Origin: Candidatus Paraburkholderia calva
GTDB lineage: Bacteria > Pseudomonadota > Gammaproteobacteria > Burkholderiales > Burkholderiaceae
Direction of reading: 5' to 3'
DNA: 62,102 nucleotides
NCBI GenBank assembly: GCA_001184395.1
Contig: LFLF01000004.1
Span: forward strand, 1 to 62,102
How positions within the stretch are numbered: the first letter of the stretch is position 1; every line of letters begins with the position of its first letter. A model generated the notes under the pieces. The model saw only the letters and a program-made list of their open reading frames with translations, did not search any database and had not been told where the DNA came from. The position numbers were made by a program, and so were the translations under genes. This document shows positions 27,225 to 36,243 of this stretch, piece by piece.

Positions 27225-27781
27225 GCCGCGAGTAAGTAATGGCATACATAGTTGGCATGCCCGGTTTGCTCTCGGGTTCTTCCTCGAGGCAGGCCGTGGT
27301 GATGTAAGGTGTTTGGAACCCGCGCCGGGTACGGTGCTTCGTAGTTCGTTAAGCGAAGGATCGAGCCTTGGGCGCGGGTTTGTGCATCGGCACCATGAAG
27401 GTAGCATGACTTGCACTTGCACTTGCACTTGCACTTGCACTTGCACTTGCACTTGCACTTGCACTTGCAGTCGCGGCAGCGGCAGGATGCAGGACCTCGC
27501 AGCAGCTTCGAACCTCAAAACGATAGTCGGCTACGGCCGTTACTCACAGGTGGCTTACACAGGCGCACGTCGCGGTGTCTGAGCGGTCCCGGCAAAAGGA
27601 GCTCTTCAGAAGACGAAAAAGATGGTCTGATCGGCGCGCTTCGCTTGCTTTCACGACGACGGCTTTCGCACAGGCAGCGTCGGACGCAACGACGACCAGA
27701 AGCAGAAGGGCACCACGCTTCATCAGCAGAACAAGGCGCACAAGCTGAAGGGCGCCTCGGCGGCCGCGGCAGCTTCAGGCA
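27225..27781. other. Intergenic with hexamer repeat and remnant of a small secreted protein
   Basis: Holds (ACTTGC)10 at 27409-27468. Between about 27640 and 27780 a third-frame reading resembles a signal peptide ending AFAQA followed by a Thr/Lys/His-rich mature part. It lacks a start and is interrupted, so it is at best a relic. I do not see an intact gene. Confidence 0.45.
27409..27468 (+). repeat. Hexanucleotide microsatellite (ACTTGC)x10
   Basis: Ten exact head-to-tail copies of ACTTGC ending at GTCGCGG. Non-coding position, open in several frames (Thr-Cys, His-Leu or Val-Gln alternations). Confidence 0.97.
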
Positions 27782-28234
27782 TCACGATTTGGCGGCGGCG
27801 TATTGGTCGCGCAGATCGCGGATGCGGTCGTGATTTTCAAGCACGCCCTGATACTGACGCTCCACCACCGCGCGGATATCCGCCGGCAAATCCTTGTCTA
27901 GCGCCTGGCGATAATTCTTCTTCGCCGCATCCTCGCCGCGCTCGCATTCGGCGAGCACCGCGTGATCGCTATGGCCCGTGACTGTCGATTTCACATCCAC
28001 CCAGCCCCGATGCAGCGCACCCGCCATGGAGCCCCCCGTTTCGGGCTTGCCGCCCAGACACTGCACCAGTTCCTTTAGTTCGCGCGCGCTAGCCGAACAC
28101 GCTTCGGCGCGGCTTTGGAACAGCAACTTAAGGCTCGGGTCACGGGTGTTCTCGACGGCCTTGAGGAAGCCTTCTTCCCCGTCATTCGAGATTTCAACGA
28201 GATCATTGAGTACCGATACGACGTTCATGCTCAT
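27782..28234 (-). CDS. PA2169-family four-helix-bundle protein (DUF2383)
   Basis: 150 residues. AGGAGG lies 6 nt before ATG 28234 (MSMNVVSVLNDLVEISNDGE). The helical bundle reads FLKAVENTRDPSLKLLFQSR, ELKELVQCLGGKPETGGS and a final helix VERQYQGVLENHDRIRDLRD. This is a DUF2383 protein, a ferritin-like bundle of unknown role, often stress-induced. Clean frame. A -24/-12-like sequence about 30 nt upstream has 9 instead of 10 spacer bases. Confidence 0.86.
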   Translation of the reverse strand: MSMNVVSVLNDLVEISNDGEEGFLKAVENTRDPSLKLLFQSRAEACSASARELKELVQCLGGKPETGGSMAGALHRGWVDVKSTVTGHSDHAVLAECERGEDAAKKNYRQALDKDLPADIRAVVERQYQGVLENHDRIRDLRDQYAAAKS

Positions 28235-28374
28235 GTAACACCTCCTGTGTTTTTGCCGCTTCAAAGTGCCACGTCCCGGCGGGATGCGGCATGTAGGGAT
28301 AGCGCATGCACTGTGCCCGCGAGACGCGTTGCCCGGGTTTCACCGGTGCGCAAAGGCACGTCCGTGCTGCGTCG

Positions 28375-28390
28375 CGGCATGCTGTTTGCT
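28375..28390 (+). promoter_or_regulatory. Sigma-54 (-24/-12) promoter
   Basis: CGGCATG-CTGT-TTGCT has GG-N10-GC spacing, 67 nt before ATG 28456. Confidence 0.62.
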
Positions 28391-28455
28391 GCGAATACAT
28401 CACTACAGCGCGTGTCCGACGAGACCGCGCAACGAATCGGCAACAGGAGAATTCG

Positions 28456-28712
28456 ATGAAGGCATTCGACGCGCTCGCGAATCGCGAGTTTCTGGTATTG
28501 GTCGCGATCGTCGCATCGGCGGTGACGCTGCATGTGCATCATACGATGAGTCCCACACCGTTCAGGAGCAGACGCCGTCCCACGCGCAATTTGGCCGCAT
28601 GTGTCCTCCATCGGCGAAGCAGGGTGAGGGTGACACGCCGCGTCCGCTTCCCGCCGACTGCGAGTTGCACGAACAGGTACCCAAAGGGCGCGCGATCCAG
28701 AGCTGGGTGTGA
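28456..28712 (+). pseudogene. Small secreted or membrane-anchored protein, frameshifted
   Basis: Starts MKAFDALANREFLVLVAIVA, a membrane or signal helix, after GGAGA. A frameshift near 28545 moves the rest (DESHTVQEQTPSHAQFGRMC ... GRAIQSWV) into another frame ending at 28712. About 84 residues when joined. Unknown function. Sits directly behind a sigma-54 promoter and ahead of a terminator. Confidence 0.65.
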
Positions 28713-28740
28713 GTGCCGCTCAATCCGGCACCGGATGCAA

Positions 28741-28769
28741 AAACGCCCGCATAGCGCGGGCGTTTTGCT
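28741..28769. terminator. Bidirectional intrinsic terminator
   Basis: An 11-bp stem AAAACGCCCGC / GCGGGCGTTTT with ATAGC loop between convergent genes. Confidence 0.85.
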
Positions 28770-28787
28770 TTTAAACCACTGCGAGAA

Positions 28788-29366
28788 TCAGGCGCGCGAT
28801 TGCGAGGCGAACTCTTCGCTCACCGGATGCGGCGGCTGCAGTGGGTCGAAATCGCTCCAGTGGCCTTGTTTCCAGCGGCCCGACGCGCGTTCGATATCCA
28901 TGCCGCCCGTCTCGCGCAGAATCGTCGCGGCCTGTGTCTGCGTTTCAGGCGATACATGTACGGCCACCAGCACGCCCGCGTGACGCGTCGGCTCATCGGC
29001 GCTGTGCGCGGACTTCGGCTTGCGCGTATGCGACATGGCACCGGCAAGCGACCCCACATACGCGCCGACGCCTGCCGCGATCACCGAAATGAGCAAGGGC
29101 AGCTGAAACACCGCGAACACCGCCACGCCGACGATCGCACCGATGACGGCGCCGATCGTCACGCCCTTGCCTGTGCCCTTCGGGGCTGCGCTCGCTCCGG
29201 CATCGGTGCCGACGTCGTCGCCGATCGGATGCCGCGCGTGCTGGCCGCTCGGATTGACGAAGAACAGCGTCACGTCTTCTTCAAGATAACCGCGCGAGAA
29301 AAGCTTTTGTGCTGCTGATTCGGCGGCGGGAAAGGTCTGGAATCGGCCCGCGATGATCAGGGACAT
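28788..29366 (-). CDS. Glycine-zipper membrane protein, 192 aa
   Basis: GGAGG precedes ATG 29366 (MSLIIAGRFQTFPAAESAA). The N-terminal alpha/beta region resembles general-stress 17M-like domains (LFSRGYLEEDVTLFFVNPSG). The middle is Gly/Ala-rich with one or two TM segments (VTIGAVIGAIVGVAVFAVFQ ...), and the C-terminus is hydrophilic. Last gene of the minus-strand run PfpI - DUF4142 - DUF1488 - this gene. Function unknown, envelope-associated. Confidence 0.76.
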   Translation of the reverse strand: MSLIIAGRFQTFPAAESAAQKLFSRGYLEEDVTLFFVNPSGQHARHPIGDDVGTDAGASAAPKGTGKGVTIGAVIGAIVGVAVFAVFQLPLLISVIAAGVGAYVGSLAGAMSHTRKPKSAHSADEPTRHAGVLVAVHVSPETQTQAATILRETGGMDIERASGRWKQGHWSDFDPLQPPHPVSEEFASQSRA

Positions 29367-29407
29367 GTTTCCTCCATGCTGTGTCAGTTCAGGTTGCGTG
29401 TGAAGGC

Positions 29408-29719
29408 TCAATGCAATGCGCCGGCGGATGCCGGATTACTCGGGTTCAAGACGCGACGCGAAACAAGCCAGCGCAGCACGACGGCTTTGCCACCGTTGTC
29501 GTCTAGCGCTTCGGCACAGACCGCGCGAATACGCGCCGCGCCACGTTCGAAGGCCGGCAGCAAGTCTTCCTCGCGTGCCGATCTCGCGCCGAAGTGATCT
29601 TCCAGCGCTTCGGTGCTGATCGAACAGACGACCGTCTCGCCATCGACGAGCGCGGTGAAATGCACCGCGAGATCGTCGCCGTCGAACACGGGCGTTTCGT
29701 CAACGAATCTGATGTGCAT
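29408..29719 (-). CDS. DUF1488-family protein
   Basis: 103 residues from ATG 29719 (MHIRFVDETPVFDGDDLAVH), 8 nt after GAGGA. Core: FTALVDGETVVCSISTEALEDHFGARS, typical of DUF1488. Small cytosolic protein of unknown role. Same strand and close spacing to the DUF4142 remnant and the glycine-zipper gene, so likely one operon. Confidence 0.78.
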   Translation of the reverse strand: MHIRFVDETPVFDGDDLAVHFTALVDGETVVCSISTEALEDHFGARSAREEDLLPAFERGAARIRAVCAEALDDNGGKAVVLRWLVSRRVLNPSNPASAGALH

Positions 29720-29802
29720 GGTCGAGTCCTCATAGGCTGGGCGTGGATGGAAAGTCGCCTCGTCCGCGCGACCGAACGTGTTCGCCACGACGCTCGCTGC
29801 GC

Positions 29803-30405
29803 TCATGACGCCGCCTTTGCTTTGGCCAGTTGCTCTGCCATCGCATAGTGATGGCTGATGACTGGCAGCGCCTTACTTGCGGCCGCTTTGAGCGCGACGT
29901 CGTTGCCTTGCGCGCTTTCGCGCCTGAACAGTTCAACCGCCCGCCTTTTGATGTCCGCCGACCGCTACTTGTTGAATATAGGCCTTGTCGAACTCGGCGC
30001 CGTTGAGATTTTGCAAATTGCCGATCACCGACGAATCTGCGCTCGGCGGCGCGGTGATGCCGTGCCGCTTGGCGATCACATCGAGATTGCGCGCGAGCTT
30101 CGTATGATCGGCGATCATACGCTGTGCGAAGTTCTTCACCTGCTTGTCGTTCGAATTTTTCAGCGCAAGCTTGCTGGCGGCGATTTCGGTCGCGCCGGCG
30201 GTGCCCGCATCCTGCATGAACGCCTGATCGGACGCCGAGAGCTTTTGCGACTGCACAGCGTTGGGATTCGCGCTGTGCGCTCGCTGCATCTTCGGTCTGC
30301 GCCCACGCGCGCGGGACCTACTGACGCCGCCGCGACCAGCGTGAAAGCGACAACCACGAGCGTGTGCGGCCACGCGTGTTTGAGCGAAGGGTTGCGCATC
30401 GGCAT
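29803..30405 (-). pseudogene. DUF4142 (ferritin-like) exported protein, frameshifted
   Basis: Starts MPMRNPSLKHAWPHTLVVVA with a signal peptide. A frameshift near 30310 precedes the DUF4142 helical domain (LSASDQAFMQDAGTAGATEI ... FAQRMIADHTKLARNLDVIA). A second near 29945 follows FDKAYIQQVAVGG, and the last helix (VELFRRESAQGNDVALKAAA) then ends at a TGA at 29803. Otherwise full length. Inactivated member of the PfpI operon. Confidence 0.8.
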
Positions 30406-30459
30406 GGCTCCGGTTCGTTTCGTCTTATTCGATGATGCGTATCGTCGTTGCACCGTGCT

Positions 30460-31011
30460 TCAGGTTGCGCGCGCCTTGCCTAGCGTCTCGATCAGCGCGC
30501 GATTGAACGCGGGCAGATCGTCGGGTTTGCGGCTTGTAATGAGATTGCCGTCGATCTGCACTTCCCGATCGACCCACGTGCCGCCCGCGTTGCGCACATC
30601 GTCCTGGAGGCTGGGCCAGCTCGTCATGGTGCGGCCCGCGACGATGCCTGCCGAGATCGGCAACCAGCCGCCGTGACAGATCACAGCAATGGGTTTCTTC
30701 GCGCGATCGGCGTCTTTCACGAAGCTTTGCGCCTTCGCGTCGAGCCGCAGCGCGTCGCCATTCACGACACCGCCCGGCAGCACGACCGCGTCGTAATCAG
30801 AGGCGTTGGCGGCATCCAGCGTCACATCGACATCGACCTTGTCGCCTTTGTCCACGTGCTTGAAGCCCTGAATCTGACCGGGCTTTTGCGACACGACATC
30901 AACCGTTGCGCCGGCGTTCTTCAGCGCGCGCTGGGGTTCGATGAGTTCGGCCTGTTCGAAGCCGTTTACCGCGAGGATGGCGACCTTGTAGCCGCTAAGG
31001 GAAATAGCCAT
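30460..31011 (-). CDS. DJ-1/PfpI-family protein (class I glutamine amidotransferase fold)
   Basis: 183 residues. AGGAG lies 7 nt before ATG 31011 (MAISLSGYKVAILAVNGFEQ). Nucleophile-elbow Cys112 in AVICHGGW, the conserved Glu in GFEQAEL, and the LPGGVVNGDALR loop are present. Family members act as deglycase/protease-like stress proteins (PfpI, YhbO). Clean frame. A sigma-54 promoter lies 65 nt upstream and probably serves the four co-directional genes down to 28788. Confidence 0.9.
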   Translation of the reverse strand: MAISLSGYKVAILAVNGFEQAELIEPQRALKNAGATVDVVSQKPGQIQGFKHVDKGDKVDVDVTLDAANASDYDAVVLPGGVVNGDALRLDAKAQSFVKDADRAKKPIAVICHGGWLPISAGIVAGRTMTSWPSLQDDVRNAGGTWVDREVQIDGNLITSRKPDDLPAFNRALIETLGKARAT

Positions 31012-31074
31012 GAACACACTCCTTGCATGCCGATTTTTGTGCTCCGCAATGCGCGGAAGCTTCGTTTGAATTTC

Positions 31075-31090
31075 AGCAAGGGGTGTGCCC
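31075..31090 (-). promoter_or_regulatory. Sigma-54 (-24/-12) promoter
   Basis: Read on the minus strand: GGGCACA-CCCC-TTGCT, with GG-N10-GC spacing, 65 nt before the PfpI start. Confidence 0.7.
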
Positions 31091-31127
31091 AGATGGGCGC
31101 CTGGACTTTACGCGCCCACGTGGTTCG

Positions 31128-32495
31128 TCATGCCGTTTCGACGCTGCGCTTGCCCGCGAGCCGCAGCATGCTGACGACGGCAGCCACTGCCGCGAACGCT
31201 GCTGCCACGCCGATCGCGACGAGCGGGCCGCGTTGCGGCGCCACGCCGAAGATCAGCGCGACCAGCACTGCGCCGAACGTTTGGCCGGTGAGACGCGCGG
31301 TGCCGAGCATGCCGCTCGCGCCGCCGCTGCGATGCCGCGGCGCCGACGCGATGATCTGGCGATTGTTGGGCGTCTGGAACATCCCGAAGCCGAGCCTGCA
31401 AACAGCCATGCGCCAGCCGATATCGAAGGCGCCCGGATGCGCGCCCACCGTCTCCAGCAGAATCAGGCCGACGGTGAGAATCGCGAGTCCGATTCCGCCG
31501 AGCAGGCCCGCCGAATAGCGGTCCGCGAGCATGCCTGCGAGCGGCGCGACGAACACGATCACGAGCGGCCACGGTGTCATCAGAAAGCCAGTTTCGACCT
31601 GACTCATGCCGAAGCCGTTCCGCAGCAGAAACGGCAGCGACACGAAGGTCAGCATCTGCGCGCAGAAGGAACACACTGATGTTCAGATCGATAGCGCGAA
31701 GACCGGAATGCGCAGCATATCGACCGGCAACAGCGGCGCGGCCTGATGCAACTGGTGGCGCACGAAAAAGTAGTAGACGATCGCCGCGATGGCGAATTCG
31801 CCAATTACGAAGGGCCGGTGCTTGCCGTGCCCGAGTCCATCCACGGCGACGATGGCGATGCCGAAGAACAGCGCGTTCATTGCCGCGCTCACGTAATCGT
31901 ACGGCTGCCTGTGCCCCGGATTGCGCGGCAATGCGCGCAGGCCGATGCTGACCGCCGCGATGCCGATCGGCACGTTGATCGCGAACAGCCACCGCCACGG
32001 CGCGACGGCGAGCACGCCGGAGGCGACGGTCGGTCCGATCACCGAGGAAATGGCGATCACCGTCGCGTTGATGCTCACGCCGCGCCCGAGTTGCTTGTAC
32101 GGGTAGATATGGCGGATCAGCGCCGTGTTCACGCTCATGAGCCCCGCCGCGCCGCAGCCCTGAATGACGCGCGCGAGCGTCAGTTCGGCGAGCGACCCCG
32201 ACAGTGCGCACGCAAACGACGACGCTGTGAACAGCGCCAGACCCGATAGGTACACGCACCGGTAACCGATGCGATCGCCGAGCGAAGCGAGCGGCAGCAG
32301 CGACATCGTGATGGTAAGCTGATATGCATTGACGACCCAGATGGAATCGGTGGGTGAAGCGTGGAGCGTGCGCGCGATGGTCGGCAGGGAGACGTTGGCG
32401 ATAGCGCCGTCGAGTACGGCGAGTGTGACGCCGAGTGCGACCACGGTGATGGCCCAGTAGCGCTGGGGCAGTGGAAGACCTTGATCGGAATCCAT
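31128..32495 (-). pseudogene. MFS transporter (DHA2/EmrB-like), single opal stop
   Basis: Drug:proton antiporter-like permease with about 12-14 TM helices. Starts MDSDQGLPLPQRYWAIT (32495) and shows motif A GDRIGYR and motif C region SSVIGPTVASGVLA. The frame is clean except for TGA at 31683-31685, between FALSI and TSVCSFCAQML, splitting it into a 270- and a 185-residue part. The region around 31330-31400 is also somewhat diverged. The single stop suggests a very recent loss. Confidence 0.85.
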
Positions 32496-32599
32496 CGGAT
32501 GGCTGGTGTCGGGCGGTGCACCGGCTGATGCACCGCGTCCGGATGTCTCGTCGTTATTGTCGGAACCGTGTTCGGAGCCGCGATCTAAAACAGCTTCGC

Positions 32600-33104
32600 T
32601 TATTTCAGTTCGTACATACCGGTGTAAGTGGCCGAATCGATCTCGTTTAGATGCGTCATGAAGCGCGCGACGGCATTGGTCGCGTTGCCGTCGCGTGGCA
32701 GGCCTTCGGCCTTCCGCGCATGGATGCGGAAGATATAGCGATGCGGCTTGTCGCCGTGCGGAGGCGCCGCGTCGCCGAAACTGACCAGACCATAGTCGTT
32801 GCACATTTGCAGCGCGCCTTGCGGCAGCAGGCTGCCGTCGGCTTTGCCCGCGTTGCGCGGCAGCGAGCGGCAAATCCGCCGGAATGTTTACGACTACCCA
32901 GTGCCAGAAGCCGCTGCCGGTGGGCGCGTCGGGATCGTAGACGGTCAGCGCGAAGCTGGCCGTGTCGGCGGGCGGATCTTTCCATTGCAGCGCCGGGGAG
33001 AGGTTTTTGCCCGTGCCGCCGAATGCCTGCTGATCGAACTCCTGCTCGCGCGTCGTGAAGCCGTTCGCCGGAAATTCGTCGGACCAGATGCGGAAATCAG
33101 CCAT
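32600..33104 (-). pseudogene. YbhB/YbcL (PEBP, Raf-kinase-inhibitor-like), frameshifted
   Basis: Starts MADFRIWSDEFPANGFTTRE after AGGAGG. PEBP core LSPALQWKDPP, YDPDAPTGSGFWHWVVVNIP is intact. A two-base deletion near 32865 (in LPLAAA/RNAGKADG) shifts the C-terminal half, GALQMCNDYGLVSFGDAAPP to YTGMYELK. Same strand as the MFS gene 105 nt downstream, likely one operon. Confidence 0.83.
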
Positions 33105-33172
33105 GAGAGTCTTGCCTCCTTGTTGGCGTGGGGACAGGCGCGCATGCATCGCGCGGTGGATGCGCGAACCGG

Positions 33173-33188
33173 TGCAGCAAACATACCC
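33173..33188 (-). promoter_or_regulatory. Possible sigma-54 promoter, weaker match
   Basis: Minus strand GGGTATG-TTTG-CTGCA has GG-N10-GC spacing, 70 nt before the YbhB start. It has more mismatches than the other sites. Confidence 0.4.
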
Positions 33189-33420
33189 GGCGGCGACGCC
33201 GGTATGCAGCGCGTGGAGAAGATCATGCAGCGCGTGGAGACGATCAATCGAGTGTAGCATCCGCCCCCCGTATTCCGTCGGTGCGTCCCGATGCTGCCGC
33301 GCATTCCTTCGAAAACCGGTTTGCGGGCATTTTGAAGGCCAAAAATCGTCACGCTACAATATTGAGATGCGGCGAATTCAGCCGTTAAATCGCTTTTAAG
33401 CACCAGCAGAAAGGACCACC

Positions 33421-34889
33421 ATGCCCAACGACCCGCGCTGCGCCGCCGGGCAATTCACGCCGGCGGGCGTACCCGAGGACGACGCCGACATGTTCGAACT
33501 CGCGCCCGTTTCGCTGTGGCTCGAAGATTTCAGCGCCGTGCGCGAGCAATTCCAGCGCTGGCGCGAGGCGGGCGTGACGAACCTGCGCACGCATCTGGCG
33601 CAGGACCCGGCGCGCATCATTGAATGCGCGTCGCGGATTCGCGTCGTGAAGGTCAACCGGCACACGTTGTTGCTGTTCGGCGCGAACGATACCGATCATC
33701 TGGTGCAGAACCTGGAACGTGTGTTCCGCGACGACATGCTCACCACGCACGTCGAGGAACTCGAACAGTTGTGGTCAGGCAAGCCGCATTTCGTGAGCCA
33801 GACGGTCAACTACACGTTCGGCGGCAAGCGTTTCGACGTGCTGCTCAAGGCTGTAATCATGCCGGGACACGAACGGACGTGGAGCCGCATGCTCGTCACC
33901 ATCGAGGACATCATCGAACTCGAAACCATGCGGCGCAAGGCCGCCGAGAGCGAGCTCTACGCGCGCGGTCTTCTGTTCGAGCATTCGCCGGTGTCCCTGT
34001 GGGTGGAGGACTTCGGTTTCGTGAAGGCGCTGCTCGATGACGTGCGCGAGCGCGGCATCGTCGATTTCAGGACCTTCACGAGCGTGCATCCGGAATTCGT
34101 CGAGCGATGCATGCAGGAGATCATGTGCTCGACGTGAATCAGCACACGCTTCGTATGTTCGGCGCGCCCGACAAGGCGCCGCTGCTTGCGCGCCTGCCCG
34201 ACGTGTTCCACGACGACATGCGCCAGCATTTTCAGGAACAGTTGATCGAACTATGGGATGGCAAGCTGTTCCATCAGCGCGAGGTGCTCAACTATTCGCT
34301 CGATGGCAGCGAGGTGCATGTCCATCTGTAATTTTCGGTGTTTCCGGGGCACGAGGCGCGCTGGGATCTCGTACTCGTCGCGCTTACGGATATCACCGCG
34401 CGCAAGAAGGCCAGAAGCGTATCTGGAGTTTCTCGGCAAACACGACGTGCTGACGCGGCTCAAGAATCGCTCGTTCTATATCGACGAGATCAATCGGCTG
34501 GAGCGCAAGGGGCCGTATCCGGCGACGGCGATCGCGGTCGATGAACGGCCTCAAGGCGGCCAACGATCAGCTCGGTCACGCTGCCGGCGACGCGCTCTTG
34601 CGGCGTGCGGGCGAAGTGTTCGGCAAGGCGGTGGAGAAGCCGTATCACGCGGCGTGTATCGGCGGGGACGAGTTCATTGTGCTGCTGTCCGGCACCGACG
34701 AGACAGTGATGGAGAGCATCCGTCAACTGCTCGAAGTGAACAATCAGTTCTATTCGGGCACGTCGCTATCGTTCGCGATGGGCGCGGCCACCGCGTGCGA
34801 AGGCGAGCGCCTCGAACCGATGCTGCAACGCGCGGACGCCGCGATGTACGAAGAAAAGCGCGCACCATTACGACGGCAGGGAAAACTGA
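33421..34889 (+). pseudogene. PAS-PAS-GGDEF diguanylate cyclase, broken
   Basis: Two tandem PAS-like repeats (LAPVSLWLEDFSAVREQF and HSPVSLWVEDFGFVKALL) are followed by a GGDEF domain with intact ACIGGDEFIVLLSG. Lesions: frameshift near 34115, TAA at 34329-34331 (VHVHL*FSVFPGHE, CAA to TAA likely), and frameshifts near 34405, 34545 and 34862. It starts MPNDPRCAAGQFTPAG and would end DGREN. Cytosolic; no TM segment. Confidence 0.86.
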
Positions 34890-34984
34890 ACGTTCAGTGT
34901 GCTCATTCATGGTCTCGCTCATTGCTGCGGCCGGGTCACTTCGTCGATGCCGCGCGACAGCGGCCGCATGCCTCGCCGATCTCA

Positions 34985-35338
34985 TTATTGCGCCGGATTG
35001 CTCGTCCTGAGTTTGTCGAATCGATCGACGGTCGGCTGCGCCTGCGCGAGTACGAGCTTCCATTCGCCGTCGAAGTCGGGCACATCGGGGAAATTGGCGC
35101 ACGCTGCTTCCTTGAAACGTGCGACTTTCGCGGCATCATCCAGATGATGCACGTCCGCTGCGCCCCGCGTGATATTGGCGCTCGTCATCACGCCTTCGGT
35201 GGCGAGCAGCGCCTGCTTCGGCGGATGGCCGGGCGGCATCTGCGGTTGCGCTTGTTCTTGCGGAGGCGGTTGTTGCGCCAAGATGGGCAGTGAAACCACC
35301 GCGAACCATGCGGCGGCGAGAGCGTTCGAGCGCTTCAT
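34985..35338 (-). CDS. Small periplasmic protein, 117 aa
   Basis: MKRSNALAAAWFAVVSLPILA is a signal peptide; the mature part begins QQPPPQEQAQPQMPPGHPP, then a helical region ends DRFDKLRTSNPAQ. No known motif recognised. The frame is clean, but the gene lies between decayed neighbours and has only a weak RBS (GGA), so expression is uncertain. Confidence 0.6.
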   Translation of the reverse strand: MKRSNALAAAWFAVVSLPILAQQPPPQEQAQPQMPPGHPPKQALLATEGVMTSANITRGAADVHHLDDAAKVARFKEAACANFPDVPDFDGEWKLVLAQAQPTVDRFDKLRTSNPAQ

Positions 35339-35463
35339 GTTTATTCCATCGTGGAGAAGGAAAATTATAGGTTGAAGCCCTTAGAAACGAATGTCCAGCA
35401 TAGCAATGAAGCTTATAACTCCCATGCTAGAATCGTATTCCAACACCGTTCTCGATCCCAACA

Positions 35464-36162
35464 ATGAAAAAAAGCAAGCCTGCCAGCGAGGCGAGCAAGG
35501 CCACGAGTGCTGCGCCCGCTTCGAATACGGTGGAAGGGCGGCGCAAATACGATCCTGAGGAGACCAAGCGGAACATCCTGGACATCGCGACCCAGGAGTT
35601 CTCGGCCATGGGTCTCACGGGCGCGCGCGTCGATGCAATCGCAGAGCGCACCAACACCACCAAGCGCATGCTGTACTACTATTTCGGCAGTAAGGAAGGC
35701 TTGTACGAGGCGGTGCTGGAACAGGTTTATGGTGACATCCGTGCGCTCGAGCAGGAGTTGCAACTTGCCGAAATGGATCCTGAGGAAGCGCTGCGCGAGT
35801 TCGTCGGCTTCACTTTCGGCTATCACGACAAGCATCGCGACTTCGTGCGGCTCGTGACCATCGAGAATATTCACGGCGCAAAGTACATCGAACAATCGAA
35901 GACCTTCAAGGCGCGCAATTCCACGGTCGTCAAGACCATTGAAGATCTCATCGCGCGGGGCGTCGCGGCGGGGCACTTTCGCGCGGACGTCGATCCCATC
36001 GACCTGCATCTGATGATCAACTCGATGTGTTTTTACCGCGTCGCGAATCGCTATACGTGGGGTGCGGCATTCGGGCGCGATCCGTCGGGCGCGCGTTCGC
36101 GGACGCGGCATCGCGAGATGATCATCGATTCGGTCGCGCGCTTCATGCGGCGCGAGGGTTGA
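35464..36162 (+). CDS. TetR-family transcriptional regulator
   Basis: 232 residues. A disordered Ala/Ser N-terminus is followed by the TetR HTH: RRKYDPEETKRNILDIATQE, DAIAERTNTTKRMLYYYFGS KEGLYEAV. The ligand domain has a FRADVDPIDLHLMINSMCFY core. Clean frame. It lies convergent to the quinate/shikimate dehydrogenase and near a dehydroshikimate dehydratase remnant; control of quinate/shikimate catabolism is plausible from context only. Confidence 0.9.
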   Translation: MKKSKPASEASKATSAAPASNTVEGRRKYDPEETKRNILDIATQEFSAMGLTGARVDAIAERTNTTKRMLYYYFGSKEGLYEAVLEQVYGDIRALEQELQLAEMDPEEALREFVGFTFGYHDKHRDFVRLVTIENIHGAKYIEQSKTFKARNSTVVKTIEDLIARGVAAGHFRADVDPIDLHLMINSMCFYRVANRYTWGAAFGRDPSGARSRTRHREMIIDSVARFMRREG

Positions 36163-36185
36163 TCGTCAGGCATTCACGATCAGTG

Positions 36186-36220
36186 AAAGACGGCGGGGCT
36201 TTTTCGAGGCCGCCGTCTTT
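36186..36220. terminator. Bidirectional intrinsic terminator
   Basis: Stem AAAGACGGCGG / CCGCCGTCTTT between convergent TetR and dehydrogenase genes. Confidence 0.8.
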
Positions 36221-36243
36221 CGTTGCATCGGCTAAACAAAAGG

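Noticed and set aside
27250..27275. TGGCATG...TTGCTC as a sigma-54 promoter
   Set aside because: Spacer is 12 instead of 10 bases, outside what sigma-54 tolerates.
27409..27468. Possible CRISPR array
   Set aside because: Units are 6 bp with no spacers; a microsatellite. No CRISPR array is seen anywhere in the window.
26901..27518. 205-codon minus-strand ORF with Val-Gln repeats
   Set aside because: Translation of the ACTTGC microsatellite plus antisense of the BON gene.
31108..32259. 383-codon minus-strand ORF
   Set aside because: Arg/Ala-rich shadow in another frame of the MFS gene.
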